This document shows, one piece after another, positions 13,119-53,635 of a stretch of 64,000 nt of DNA (position 1 is its first letter; each line of letters starts with the position of its first letter). Source of the stretch: Campylorhamphus procurvoides (lineage: Eukaryota; Chordata; Aves; Passeriformes; Dendrocolaptidae); NCBI GenBank assembly GCA_013396655.1, contig WBMV01007388.1, positions 607,529 through 671,528 on the forward strand, written 5' to 3'. A program made the translations under genes and the position numbers. Below the pieces are notes generated by a model, which did not search any database, was not told the origin of the DNA, and saw only the letters and a list, made by a program, of their open reading frames with translations.

Positions 13119-14064
13119 GACTACAGAAGTCTAAACTAGGCTCTTCTTGCGCAACCCCTCCCTGAATCCACCTCTGAGCAAAACCATCACATTGTGTCAT
13201 TTCTTTCAAGGAATGGATATAAAACACATGAAAGCAAACCCAAGAAAAGGCAATTTGAAGCTTCTAAAGCTACACAATGTGGCTGCAGAATAGCAGTAGA
13301 CAACGCAAAATCCGTCTTCTGAAATGGCAATTTGTTTTTAGCACTCTTGTTTTAATGAAAACTGTCATGATCAACTCTACTTCTCTAGAAATCTAGACAA
13401 ATATGCTGTTTATCTGATATGCAATGCAATTTTTAGCTGTTAGAAGTGCCTGTTATTGTTTTGGGTCTTTGAAGGATTCCGCTGTTGATGAGTGCTGCTG
13501 TTTTACCTGGAAGCTTAATTTCCTGGCAGAGTTGGCTAAGGAAGTCCCTGAATCTTTCATCTTATGCAGTATTTTAAGGTAGCATTTATAATTATATTAT
13601 TTTTTGTTAGGAAATGGGAGACCACTTCTTTTCTGTTATAAGTGTGCAGACTTGTTCTTACGTCTTCTATTCAAGGAAAGCAGACAACCCCCAGCTGTTC
13701 TGGGTCCAGGCCTGGGGTTGTTATCAACAGGCAGAAGAGACAGTAGCTGCTGTTTCTTTTGACATTTTTATAGTTTTTTAATGACCTTTTCCCTACAACT
13801 AGATGAAATGAACTGCACTTTCCCTTTGAGGGTGGTATGAAGTATTTGGAAATAATAGGCACTGAGAAATCTTATAATGCAGGACTTAAAATGGATTTCT
13901 TTCTGTTAACTAGGATGTGGTAGTATGGAGAAGCTGAAATGCATGCAGTATGTGTTCGAACGTGCTTTGGACTCCTAAATGACAGCAGGGTTAAGTATGT
14001 TTAACAAATAGTCTCTCCTAAACTGACTGGTTGCTACTGTTGTATGAGGTGGTTCTCACTTCCA

Positions 14065-41480
<27,416 letters not shown>

Positions 41481-42257
41481 NNNNNNNNNNNNNNNNNNNN
41501 NNNNNNNNNNNNNNNNNNNNNNNNNNNNNNNNNNNNNNNNNNNNNNNNNNNNNNNNNNNNNNNNNNNNNNNNNNNNNNNNNNNNNNNNNNNNNNNNNNNN
41601 NNNNNNNNNNNNNNNNNNNNNNNNNNNNNNNNNNNNNNNNNNNNNNNNNNNNNNNNNNNNNNNNNNNNNNNNNNNNNNNNNNNNNNNNNNNNNNNNNNNN
41701 NNNNNNNNNNNNNNNNNNNNNNNNNNNNNNNNNNNNNNNNNNNNNNNNNNNNNNNNNNNNNNNNNNNNNNNNNNNNNNNNNNNNNNNNNNNNNNNNNNNN
41801 NNNNNNNNNNNNNNNNNNNNNNNNNNNNNNNNNNNNNNNNNNNNNNNNNNNNNNNNNNNNNNNNNNNNNNNNNNNNNNNNNNNNNNNNNNNNNNNNNNNN
41901 NNNNNNNNNNNNNNNNNNNNNNNNNNNNNNNNNNNNNNNNNNNNNNNNNNNNNNNNNNNNNNNNNNNNNNNNNNNNNNNNNNNNNNNNNNNNNNNNNNNN
42001 NNNNNNNNNNNNNNNNNNNNNNNNNNNNNNNNNNNNNNNNNNNNNNNNNNNNNNNNNNNNNNNNNNNNNNNNNNNNNNNNNNNNNNNNNNNNNNNNNNNN
42101 NNNNNNNNNNNNNNNNNNNNNNNNNNNNNNNNNNNNNNNNNNNNNNNNNNNNNNNNNNNNNNNNNNNNNNNNNNNNNNNNNNNNNNNNNNNNNNNNNNNN
42201 NNNNNNNNNNNNNNNNNNNNNNNNNNNNNNNNNNNNNNNNNNNNNNNNNNNNNNNNN
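41481..42257. other. assembly gap (777 N), probably hides BEND4 exon 1
   Basis: All bases are N. The gap sits inside a CpG-rich island, upstream of exon 2 on the BEND4 strand. The missing coding part of exon 1 would be about 160 codons (roughly 490 bases, Pro/Ala/Ser-rich in mammals), which would fit. Open frames through this gap are artefacts of the Ns. Confidence 0.95.
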
Positions 42258-42299
42258 TCCCTTCATCCCTCTCCCCGCACGGAGCGAGCAGCGGGCCCG

Positions 42300-42520
42300 C
42301 CTCCCCCGTTATTAGGGGTGAAATAAATAATGCCATAAATACAAGTATTTGGGAGTCCAGGACCTGTCATAGTTGATTAGGGCGCAGAGGACATTTTCTT
42401 TCTCATTATGCAAAAGCATTTCATGGCGCAATAAAAGAGGTTTCGCTGTAACTCATGCATGTCAGATTTCCAGGAATCCGGGAGATTAATCACATTTAAC
42501 ATTATTTGCAACACCCTTCC
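42300..42520. promoter_or_regulatory. AT-rich block abutting the BEND4 CpG island, possible proximal enhancer
   Basis: Immediately upstream of the GC-rich gap is an AT-rich, motif-dense block. It contains CCATAAATA, a short AAATAC-AA-GTATTT inverted repeat, an octamer-like ATGCAAAAG near 42409 and GATTAATCA near 42484. The abrupt change and motif density suggest conserved regulatory DNA, but conservation cannot be tested here. Confidence 0.3.
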
Positions 42521-42537
42521 CTTCATTCCATACCGCT

Positions 42538-42555
42538 CCCCCCCCCCCCCCCCCC
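42538..42555. repeat. poly-C run (18 C) followed by an ambiguous base
   Basis: Eighteen consecutive C residues end in an N at 42556. The run lies on the edge of the CpG-rich region, and its length is probably a sequencing or assembly estimate. Confidence 0.9.
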
Positions 42556-42660
42556 NGCTTCAATGGGGCGGACGCGTGGGGGGCAGGCTGGTCCCGCTCC
42601 CTTCGCGCCCGCTGCCCCCGCCGCCTGCCCGGGCCCTTTCAGGGACAGTTAAGAAATAAT

Positions 42661-45600
42661 GAAACGCTGGTGAAAGACAGGAGGAGAATGAGATGCCATC
42701 GAGAGACGTTTCTGAGAAATGGTGGAGATCTGGGTGAGATGGGAGACAGCTGAAACCGAATGATATGTTGAAGAAAAATAAACGATAACAAACTGCTCGC
42801 TTCCTCTCCCCATTCTTTTCTGCAAGGCAATTTTATATTTTACATTAACATTTCCCTTCTTCTGTCCCACTTCTCGCCTGCTTTTGTTGCTATAATTTAT
42901 CAGGATTACAATAAACCCTCTGGCTTGTGGAAGCAAAATTACAGAACACCTTAGTTGTATTTAAGTGGCGGCACTGGGAAATCATTCCTCTTGTCATCAC
43001 ATAGAGTTTCGGCCACTTATTGTGGTCATCGCTCTCCCATTTCGGCTTTATGTATTTAGTCAGAGTTGGGCTCACTGGAAATGAAAAGCGACCCTTCTTT
43101 ACTGATGTAATTAAATCCTGCAGTCTTCAGCCCATCTATTGCAGAAAAGTGGAGCTAAGTTCTACAAGCCAGGCACTTCTTTCATGCAGGGAATATCAGG
43201 AGCTGGGCTGTTTCTGATTTTGATTTTTTTGACAAGTAGAATAAATCGATTCCTTGTAGCAGCCAAAAGCATCTAAGTAAAGGCTAGTGTAATAGAAATT
43301 GCTATTTTACCTAAGCAAAATCAATCATAAGTCTTTTTGTTTTCTGACTCTGATCACTTGTTCTTTAAAGAAAAAATCGTACTGTGATGCAAAAGAGAGA
43401 CTGGAAATATGTGTGAGATAAACTCTACTTCCACTCAAAAACGAAAAATATCCCCCACCTTTTTTTCATCTAACTGGACTCTGTCACAGCTGTGGCCAGC
43501 ACCTCTTGGAGGCCAGTACTAAAATTGTATAAAGTTAATATTAGACTCTTTATAGTTAGATTCAAATAGACAAAAAATACCTGCTCAGGTGCCAACTACA
43601 TTCCTAGAAGCTCACTACTCTTGGATGTTGATGCCTACCCCTCAACAACCCTTGCATAACATGAGTCTTGTACGAACAGAGAAAACCAAGGGTGGCACAT
43701 CATGTCCTCCCAGCTGTGTTCTTTACTGGGGTCCCTGCAGCTCATGAGACATGCTGGGTGTCTATGGACATGAAGAGAGACACAGGTTTGGAGTTAATGG
43801 AGCCCAAAGCCACTGAAATGAGGCAGGGACCTCATCTGTTAGGAAGATGGAATATGCACTGGATTTCTTTCTGATGAGGTTTTTGACAGTGCCCATCACC
43901 ACCAAAATACCCCTTCAGTTGTTTTTATGAAGGCTTGCCTTTTCCTCTACTTTGCTCTCAGTGATTCTTTTGGGTGTGTTGACTTAAAGAATGTGTTGAT
44001 GCCTCTCCCTTTCTTTCTGTGTCTCCCCCTGAGTTTCATACGAGATACTGCGGTGCTGTGGCTGAAAAACTGTGTGTCATGCCTAACCTGGGGGGCTGCT
44101 GCGGCTCAGTCCTGTGGAAATAAAATGATTAACCCCTGTGGGCCCACCTCTTCCACTGAGGGATCCCCTTTTTTAGGGAAACACCATTTTGCTCATAAGT
44201 TCTATATAGGTATGGAGTCACTCTTGGAGGAGAATTATGTGCCTTTGCAGCTGAGGAGCATGGCCCTAGACTGGCAAAGAGGCAGGCTGGGTGAAGCGAT
44301 GGTCTCAAAGTGTGAGGAAATGCTGCTCTACCTGCTGCAAGTAGTTGTGGGCTGCCCCTTTCCATGGCTGCTCCTGGCAGCACAGCCTACAGCTCTCCAG
44401 GGTCTTGAGAGTAACAGCATGTAGTCACAAAATTATTATTAATCAAACATTTATCTCTGAATTACACTGGATGAAAACAGTTAATACATAGCCCTTGTCT
44501 TGATCAACTAAACAAAATAAAAAAAGCCTTAGTGGATAGCAGCAGCAGCTCATTTTCAGAAAGCCAAACACCTTCATTTCCCTTAGACTGTGCCACCACT
44601 TGGGATGTGACCCTTGGGATGTGACCAAGTGAAGGTTGTGTCTTTCCCTACCTGTTTACTGATGCAAGTTTTCGATGTTTTACTGAGGCTAGGAGCTGGA
44701 GATCTGTAACAGGATTATTGCGGAGCACTCAGAGTGGAACAATGATAGGAAGTAACTGACCTTCAGAAAAAACCCTAATCAAAACAAAAACAAAGGGCAC
44801 AACGAAAAATAAGAAACCCAACATTGCTGCAGTATATACTCCTCTGCTCCTAAAAGCCACTGTGAAGAGAATATTTGTCAGTATATAGAAAAATACCCAA
44901 TCTAGACACAGACTATCAATCACTGAACATGCCTGTGTTGAAGGCACCGTGAGGTACTCAAAGAATAAAAGTGTGATTCATCTCTATCTTCCGAGCAGGG
45001 GCTAAATCTTGCTCCACTTATTCATGGGAGCAGTGCTCCTGTGATATCTAAAGCATACAGGATTTGGCCATGAACTGCCAATACTGCTCTGCACATTTGG
45101 AGTGCATGATGAGAGCTAAGATTGGCAACTCTCCTCTGTAATCCAAACCACTCTGCAAGCAGGCTAGCCATAATTTGCTGCCCTAAACATTTAACCCCGG
45201 CTAGTTAATTTAAGCTTAGCTCAGTTGCTCATGTTTATGGATAAAGAAACAAAAGGGAAAGCATCAAAAGGAAAAGATGACTGTGGAATTCAATATTTCA
45301 GCAGCTGTTGATAGGTAAATGTTATTGAAGTGTGGCATTCAAAACCAAAGGCCTGCATTTATGATAATGAGCCTAACAAGGAAATGAGATTGACACAGCA
45401 ATTCTCTGTTTTTGTTGTCCCCTGAGGTTAGAGATTATGCAGCTCATGGTGCTGTTTTTAGCCTCTTTGGTGATTCCAACTGTGAGAGACAACGCTGTGC
45501 ATATTTGTCAAGGTTGCACTTTAATCAGGTGACTCAGGAGCTTTTTGAGGGAGAACATGAACTGCTGGTCTCACTTAAACCTTAATCCACATCCTCTGTC

Positions 45601-46504
45601 AGATTCAGCAGCCAAGTGATGTAGCTTTTAGCCCCTTCTTTTCCCTTATGCTTACTCAGAGCTCTGCGAAAATGCTTTGAAATAATTGAAATGTATCTAT
45701 CATGGTTACATTGTATTTTGAGAATTACTGGAATGTTTCTCCGTGACATTAATTGGTTTTAAAATATTTTTGTCTTTCTAATTAGTGCAAGATTGATGAG
45801 CAGTGGAAAGGGCATTTATACACAGGCAGACACATATTTCCATGCTACATTTGCATCTTAATAAAATGGTTGCCAACTGGATTCTTATGCTGAGTAAACA
45901 CTGTAAAGAAAGAAAATATCCTATAACTTTAGGAGAAGGAAATATCCTCTGTTTTAAATGGGATCACATTGTATTAAAAAAAAAGTGTCTCCCTTAGGGC
46001 TGGAAAATGGATAAATGAATTATTTAAGTATAGTTAAAGGATACACAGGAAAAAGTAATGGCTTTGATATTCAATGTAGGGAAAATTATTAATATTTTAA
46101 GGAATCAATTGTGGACACGTGGAAAAGCTCATTTTAATTAAAGATAGCTTACATAAAGCAGTTTCAAGAAGGAAGAAACAGTATAGGGTACTTGTTGCTG
46201 AGAATTTTTTAGAAAAATATCTTGGATAAAACAGATGGCATAACATAGTCTGCACCTCCATCTGCCCTAAAAAGGCTTCACTATTTATGCTGGAGTGTTC
46301 TGGAATAGCCTCACCTCTGTGAAACATTAGCTCTTGCCCTTGCCCAAGCTTAGTGCTCTCTTCTTGGCCATCACCATGTAATGTGAAGTTGCTCTATAAT
46401 GCATAGTTGCTCTTTGCGATGTTTTGTTCTCATCTTGCAGTGCTTGACATTTTGAGACCAGCACCTTGAAAGGTCTGCTGGTTGTGTGCTGATAGGGAGA
46501 GCTG
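42661..46504. other. non-coding sequence upstream of BEND4
   Basis: No gene was recognised. A 165-codon open frame at 43927-44424 (plus) lacks any family resemblance. A perfect 14-bp tandem duplication lies at 44599-44626. The block 45180-45560 is dense in HMG-box-like and other factor motifs and may be an enhancer. Confidence 0.6.
44599..44626. repeat. perfect 14-bp tandem duplication
   Basis: CTTGGGATGTGACC occurs twice head to tail with no mismatch, pointing to a recent replication-slippage duplication. Confidence 0.9.
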
Positions 46505-47064
46505 GTGCTCCACAGGTTGGGACCCAGCTCCTTTATTGTGTGCGGTTTCAGTCACCTCAATATAAGAAAGATATTAAACCATTAGAGAGTATCCAAAGGA
46601 GGGCAATGAAGATGGTGAAGGGCCTTGAGGCGAAGCTGTATGAGGAGTGGCTGAGGTCACTTGGTCTGTTCCATCTGGAGAAGAGGAGACTGAGAGGAGA
46701 CCTCATTGCAGTCTGCAACTTCCTTGTGAGGGGAAGATGAGGAGCAGGCACTGATCTCTTCTTTGTGGTGACCAGTGACAGGATTCGAGGGAATGGCCTG
46801 AAGTTGTGTCAGGGGACATCTAGGTTGGGTATTAGAAAGAGGTTCTTCACCCAGAGGGTGGTTGGGCACTGGAAGAGGCTCCCCAGGGAAGTGTTGCTCA
46901 GCACCAAGTCTGACAGAGTTCAAGAAGCATTTGGATGATACTCTCAGGCACATGGTGTGACTCTTGGGGATGGTCCTGTGCAGGGCCAGGAGTTGGACTC
47001 AATGATCCTTGTGGGTCCCTTCCAACTCAGCATATTCAGTGATTCCATTACTCTGTGATTCTTG
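46505..47064 (+). mobile_element. CR1 LINE 3' fragment, about 560 bp
   Basis: The plus strand follows CR1 in order: a divergent 'CCTCAATATAAGAAAGATATT', then 'AGGGCAATGAAGATGGTGAA', 'TATGAGGAGTGGCTGAGG', 'GGAGAAGAGGAGACTGAGAG', 'TTCTTCACCCAGAGGGTGG', 'CCCCAGGGAAGTG' and 'GTCCCTTCCAACTCAG'. It ends with degenerate octamers (ATTCAGTG ATTCCATT ACTCTGTG ATTCTT). Part of it stays open for 84 codons at 46486-46740 as a relic of the reverse-transcriptase C-terminal region, but the element is 5'-truncated and inactive. Confidence 0.93.
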
Positions 47065-50000
47065 GGCAAACCTCTGTGACTCTTATTGGTCCTGCTAATT
47101 CTTGCCCTTTATACGCTTTCCAATCTCTGTTGTCCAGGCTTATAAAAAGGTAGCCCTTGCAGGTCAGAAGTCACACTGACCTAGAACTCAATTAGAGTAG
47201 AAATCATGGATTTCCCCAAGTAGAGATGTTACTGATATTTTGTATTGAAGTGGTACGTTCGGGCCCAGCAACCACACAGCTTGGCGGCTGTTCAAAAATA
47301 CTGTCAGATTTTGTCAAGCAAGCTGTGCACATCAATTGCAATTAAAACACAGATGGGATGGACAGAGGAAAACAGCTGAAACTGGAATCTACCTTAAACT
47401 CATCTAGATGGGGAACTTGACTGGGGTTCAAGCACAACAGGGTATATATGATCTGCCTTGTCGTGTCTACCAAGCAGGGGGTCAACTATGCTTAATCTGA
47501 TGGAAAACACAGGCCTGACAGATGCCTGGAGATACCAGCAGTGATGAAAGTATGGGCATGACACTCTATTCTTTGCTGAAGAAAAGCTGCAGCCCAGATT
47601 AGATGCCTTTCCCAGCTTTAAAGAGGGCCTTATTAGGAACTGAAAGGTATATACTCTTCCCTATGTTTTCCTTCATCACTATCCCACTCTCAGGCAGCCC
47701 CTAACGCTTACATGAAATCATGACAACAACTCATTCTTAAATGCAGTGTTCAACCACTTCACGGAGCTGAAATGAAGGACTTTCTCTACATTAGTAATTG
47801 CATAGAAGTACCACTATTAATCCTCTGCAAGATCCCAAAGAGCAGTCCTTTGGGGGCAAAATCATTACTTGCAGTCCACAAACGAGGAAAGTGATGGGCA
47901 AAACCCAGAGTCCCCCGAGACCTCAGTTTTGCACTCTGACTGACACAGCACAGAATTGCTCACTTGTAAGAGGTGCTAAAATCTTTGAAACAGAAACTCA
48001 ATTGAATTCTACATAAATAGAAAAGGGAAAAAAATAAGGCAACAACATGTAAAAGCAAAATTGTGTGGGAGCAGGGCCGGGACACTGCTGCAGTTTCAAG
48101 AGAGAAGAAATTCCATCATCTTACAAGTCTTTATGCCTGGGGGTATGTCCACCACAAACTGCATTTGCTTAGGAAAAAAGAAAAAAGGTGAAACCTTGCT
48201 TGCACAATGGTAAATGTACAGATGCTGTGTTGGCAGAGGCTGATATTTACCTGATGCACCACCCACCTCTGTCTCTCCACACACAGATGAGTTGCACCCA
48301 AAAGACATCCAGAGGTGACCTCAGAACAGCACTTCAAATTAATAACATTCTATAAAAATGTATGCTTTTACTTGTTTAAATGCAAAGGATCTGGAAAAAA
48401 ATTATATGTGTATGGTTGTCTCAGATAATAATATGATAATACCCCAGGCATCTATCAGCTTTACTTTTGTGATTATCATGAGAATCTCTATGTTCTGACC
48501 ATTTTTCAGCATCCTCATTATTATATTCTTGTTTCTTTGCTATATGGCAATAGTTTGTGACTTACAACAGTAGAGAGACTTGCCCATTGATATCAACAGA
48601 GAGGTGAGAGTTAAGCTAATGCTCTGTCTCTGAATTTTAATTTATAATTGATGAAATCTTGTATGCTCTACCATCCCTGGAAATATCTACTGGGTTTGAT
48701 GCTGGTTCTGCCACCCTTAGGTAGGATAAACGAAAATTTAGATAATTTACATTATTTGAATCTGAACTAACATTTAAAAGTATATTAAAATCTTGCCAGC
48801 TGGTAGAAAAGTGTGTCTTCAAGGAAGCAAGGAAGACATAATTTTTTGCTGTCCCTCCACAAACAAGCATTTCACTTACAAGGAGTTTGTTAATAAAAAA
48901 GCTTCTGGGTTTTTTTTTGTTGTTTCTACTTTTCCAGCCCCTTTCATTCTTTCATACTCTCATTATTGTAATTTCCTTTTGCCTGGATAAAAATCCTTTC
49001 TGATCATCTTTATTAACGATGGATGAGACCATGATTTCCAAGGAAATTGTTGTTTTCTAACCATGTATAAGTATGAAAGCAATATACTGTGGCTCCTGGA
49101 AAACCCAAGTACCAAGAAAGACAGCTGCCCAGGTCTGAAAGAAAATACATTGTTCCAGTACATCTGGCCAAAACATGAGCACAAGTATAGTCTTTCTTTC
49201 TTTATGCTGTCTTGCAGATAGACACATACACATCCAGAAAACTGGAAAACTAAACCTTAAAACCTGACACTTACACAGTTAACATTTTACATGTTCACTT
49301 ACACAGGCATCTGATTAAAAATGCAAATGAATCTGGCTTCAATGAGATGCTGACCTGAGATCAAGCTTTCTGAAGACAGGCTATTTCCACTTTCTTCTGA
49401 AGAATGAAAAAAAGAGTTGAGAGTTTTTATTCACCTGGTTGAAACAAAAAAAAAATGTGCAAGAACTATTTATAAATATGTATGAATAAATATTTAATTA
49501 TATATGTGCTGAATGGTTTAACTGTTGTTCAGCAAATACATAATTTGTTAATTTTGCCTGCTTCTACTAAATAATTTATTCATCAGATCAGCTTTTTTAA
49601 TATTCACTAGATGATCGGCTGATCAAATCCTGTTAGCTGAATATGTTATTTGATTTTTTTTGCCCTTTTCAAAAATCACTTAGTCTATTGGAAGAACATT
49701 GTGGTGATTTATTAGCAGTATATTCCATCCAGTCCATGGTGACATTCTTCAAGAGTACTGTCCAAAGACAGTAGAATTCTTGCTCCTGCCATATGATATT
49801 AACCTTTTGTAATCCTGACACATATTAGATGTCTTTGGCCAGGGAAATAAAACCTGATGTCCAATAGCACCCTTTTGTGTTACAAATTCATGACAATACA
49901 TTTATGGTATGTTTTATTTTTCATTTGATGACTGAGTATTGAATTATTTAGATTAGCTACATCAATCAGTCCTATATTCTGCTTCATCCAAGTGTCTTCC

Positions 50001-53000
50001 CTGCAGTTTGTTCTATAATGTGTCTCTACAAAGGATTTCTTCTAACCTCTAAAACTGCCATGTAGCTTCAGAGATACCCTGACATTACACTGTGGAACAA
50101 GATGGAGAAAGGACAGTGTCTAATCGTTTACAAGCCTACCTTGAAGTCAATCATCTTATAGCGCTTTATAGCTAGAAAAGGTCTTCTTACACTTAGCACT
50201 TGAAAGGGGAGATGCTTAGCTTTCTATTATACTGTCTTAATACCCACAGAGGTCTGCAGAGATCAGGAAGTAAAGCCATGGTGTCATTATGTGTGGAAAA
50301 CTGTTTTATGTTTTTATAGTATTCTTTCACATTTTCATAATTTTTAAATCTTCTGAGGACATACTTTTCCCCTTAAGTTGATGAAGCCTAAATATTTGAA
50401 TAAGGCTAGCTTTGTGAAAAAGGAAGCTGCAAAAAAATAATTTCAATTCAGTTTAAAAAAAACCCAAACCAAACTTCTCAAGATAATAATCTATAACACT
50501 CCTGTATGACTTATAGTAAATACCAAATAAACAGTAGGGCAGTGACACTCCAAAACTTTGAGACCACCACTCTGAACTAACCTGTGTAACTCTGAGCCAG
50601 TGCCAGTCAAGACTCATGCTAACGTCTAGTACTCAGATGTGTGTGTGTGCCACAGTCTGTGTGCTACAGCCTAATGTATTCTATATTTCAATATGCTTGC
50701 ATATGTAATAGGCTATATAATATTCCATACAAAAATTGCATTAAGAAAATGTTAAAGTTGCCTAGTTCGGCATTTAAAAGTCAGGAAATAAAATTAAAGT
50801 TGTACATGCAACATTAACTCTGTTCCCTAGTGCATTTGCCTATGATACAGTCTAATTACATGATCAAATATTATTTCTCAGATTATACAGTATAATATCC
50901 ACACTTTTTTCATCTTGCAGAGTGTGAGGTGAATTAGGCAGAATCCAGCTAGATTTCTATAAACCTCCATATAACAGGCTGTAAATAAACATGGACTTGT
51001 CAGCTTGGAGAAGGGATAACTGAAAAGCGTTGTAAAAAGGGTTGTAACAAGGGGTTATAGAAGGATAAATGGTGTAGGAAAGGTGAATGAAGAGTGATAA
51101 TTCAATCGTGAAAGCTGGGGGACATTCATTCAACTAGCAAGTTTAAAACAAGTTTATTTTACATGCCACATGCATGAACTCACCACCACAGACTGTTAAG
51201 AAGATCTGAAGTATAATGCATCCAAAAGATATCAGAGAAATGCATAGAGCATAGGGCTATTGCTGACTATTATGTGGGAATTACAGATACAATGCCCATG
51301 CCAAGAAGTTGCTAAATTATTGATGACCATAAGCTGGATCACGTGTGAAGGGCTCATTTAATTTTTTTTCTGTTCTTTCTCTAAACAACCACTGCTAACC
51401 ATGCTTTCAAATCATTGAAGTTACAAGTATTTCCATACAAAGTAATGATGATGATGACAGCAATAACCTAGATCTGGGATCCCTGCCACAGGGAAAGGAG
51501 AGATGAGTATAACCCCTTGGTTTAACTGTTTACCCTCTGAGAACCCCATCCTCAGAACTGCTTCTTTCTGGAGATGTTTCTATACACATCAATAATCCAG
51601 TGACACCAGCCTAAAAACTCTGCAGGACTGACTCTGTAAGATTTCATTCCTGTTTACTGCTCCACACTCAAACAGGATCTTACTTTAGATCTGTAGAACT
51701 GGGTGTTTAAAGCACTGTGAGGAGGACAACTGATTCCCTTTTGATATTTCTCTGCAGTTTGAGGCACATATACCTGTACCTCAGTGTCTTCTCTTGCTGA
51801 CTCAAGTGCTGGAGGTGCTGGTTGTGAGATTGTTGCAATACACTGCTGTCTGCGATAGGGTACCCTTGGTGGGCCAGCCAATGGTGGTAAGCAATTCTGG
51901 GGGCTCTGGACCAGAGACACCCAAAGGAGCATAGGAGTTGACGCACTCTCCAAGTACAGGCTGTGTTCCCACATGGAGTGGGAAACTTAAGTGGGGTTGT
52001 TTTCCTATGACATGGGAGAGTTATGTCAGACAAAAAGAAGGTGAAGGTGACAGCCATGTGATAGACCATTTTCACAATAAATTCCATTTATCTTGCATAT
52101 ATTATCTGCCTGCTTCACCTGCGCTGTGACTGCTAATTCATTTCTACCAAGAGCCTTTTTCTTATGCTAATGAGCTTCTTTAAACAATTGTTGTTAAAAA
52201 CTGACTGAGTTGCTAGAGAAATGAGCCTTTCTTTTCCCAAAATGCAGAATAGTCCTTCCTTTACTCCCTGACAGGCCTGAAATGACAGTGTTGTTCCACT
52301 GGAGGTTTAAGGTCTGTTATTTCACTCTTTGTTGGGTCTAGGAGTCAGTATTTCACATAGTTAAAGATCAAGAAATATTAGTTCTGGAAATTAGATTTTG
52401 AGGAAGTCTTGACAGATAGCAAGGTATTATGTATAATTAACACTAAATAATCTACAATTAGAAGATTATGCAAGTACAAAGGTTATTTTGGGAAATGAAT
52501 GATACTTTGGAAAATATATGAGTGATGATTTTTACTCCCTCTGAAGTCTGAGGTTCTTCATGCTTTCACAGATAAAGCAATATAAAAGTGTCAGTTTTCA
52601 CTTTAAAAGACCTGAATTCTTAATTTTGCATTCTGTAAAATGTCTGTAACTACCTGTAATGCAGATCTATATGTAACATCTGAAGATTACATATGGGTGA
52701 TATACCAAATAAAAAAACTGTTCTGTCGTTATTGAGAGATGTAGTTTTCTGCCTGTGTGCAAAACTTCCTTGATGTTTACATCTGCTGTGCTCTGGTGAT
52801 TCATACAATATGATTTTCAAGCAGAGAGGGGAAAAGTAAATGTGAGAGGAGTCACAGTCTCATTGTAAGGACACGAACTTCAAGTGCTGACTATATGCAG
52901 CTGACCCATTGCTTACCAATATGCTAAAAAAAAGAGGTCATTAGTAGCTTGGCACGGGTTGCTTTGCTGTTTTTGTGGGGTGTAAAATGCAGGCATTGTA

Positions 53001-53620
53001 GAAACACTTTGCACTGGAACAAATCACAACAACCCCAGCACTGGGGAATGTAACTCTGCATCCTATTTCACATCTTTAATGCAGAGATCGTAAACAACCC
53101 TTTGTCTTTCTGTTTCATATTTCAAGAATAATTTTCTTTCCCAAATTGGAGACTACCATTCCAATAATGGGTAGACAAGATACTGCCGAGCTTTTTATCT
53201 CTGTAAGAGACCCAGCTACCAGCAGCTAGTGCCTCTGGAGAGCTTGGCAGCCTTGCTCTGCTCACAGTCCGTCTATGGGGACCTGTATGAGTTCTCTGTG
53301 GACTCTTCCCTTCTTGCACAAAGAATTTCCTTTCAAAATAAGAACCCTGGAGTTATTCAACACTCAGCTCTGCTTGCTGATATTCCCTTCAGGGCCAGAT
53401 CTGTGGAGGACAGCTGTCCTGGAGGGCTGAGATAGTTGGAAACAGCTCTGTCTCCCAAGATGTGTCTGCAGTCCCTCTTCCCTACTCTGTTCCATTACAC
53501 TTGTGCCTTGACATGTGTGAGATTTGGCACCTGCCTTGCAGATGACAAGATTAATTTAGGCAAATAGAAAAATACAAATAAAACATGCTCTGGTAATACA
53601 TAGTACCGAGACAAAGGGAT
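47065..53620. other. non-coding sequence, nothing recognised except candidate motifs
   Basis: AT-rich intergenic sequence. The interval 49430-49660 is exceptionally AT-rich. Around 52160-52195 a POU-like ATGCTAAT and a palindromic AACAATTGTT lie close together. Open frames here (for example 51654-52087, minus) do not resemble known proteins. Confidence 0.5.
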
Positions 53621-53635
53621 AATGCCCAAGTATGA

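Larger units (their letters stand above)
10560..14064 (-). other. BEND4: probable BEND4 3' UTR, about 3.5 kb
   Basis: The sequence after the BEND4 stop codon has no further coding exon and leads to a minus-strand AATAAA at 10580-10585, so the transcript probably ends near 10555-10570. A proximal AATAAA at 13113-13118 could give a shorter UTR of roughly 950 bases. Most of the segment is AT-rich, but 12360-12930 is clearly GC-richer and contains a minus-strand let-7-type seed match at 12740-12747. The extent is inferred from signals and from the long UTR known for this gene in mammals; no transcript evidence is available here. Confidence 0.55.

Noticed and set aside
43927..44424. 165-codon plus-strand open frame
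   Set aside because: Longest frame to the right of BEND4 apart from those running through Ns, but with no domain or repeated motif, and composition like the surrounding DNA; consistent with chance in a 64-kb window.
46486..46740. 84-codon plus-strand frame
   Set aside because: It is the decayed reverse-transcriptase tail of the CR1 copy, not a host gene.
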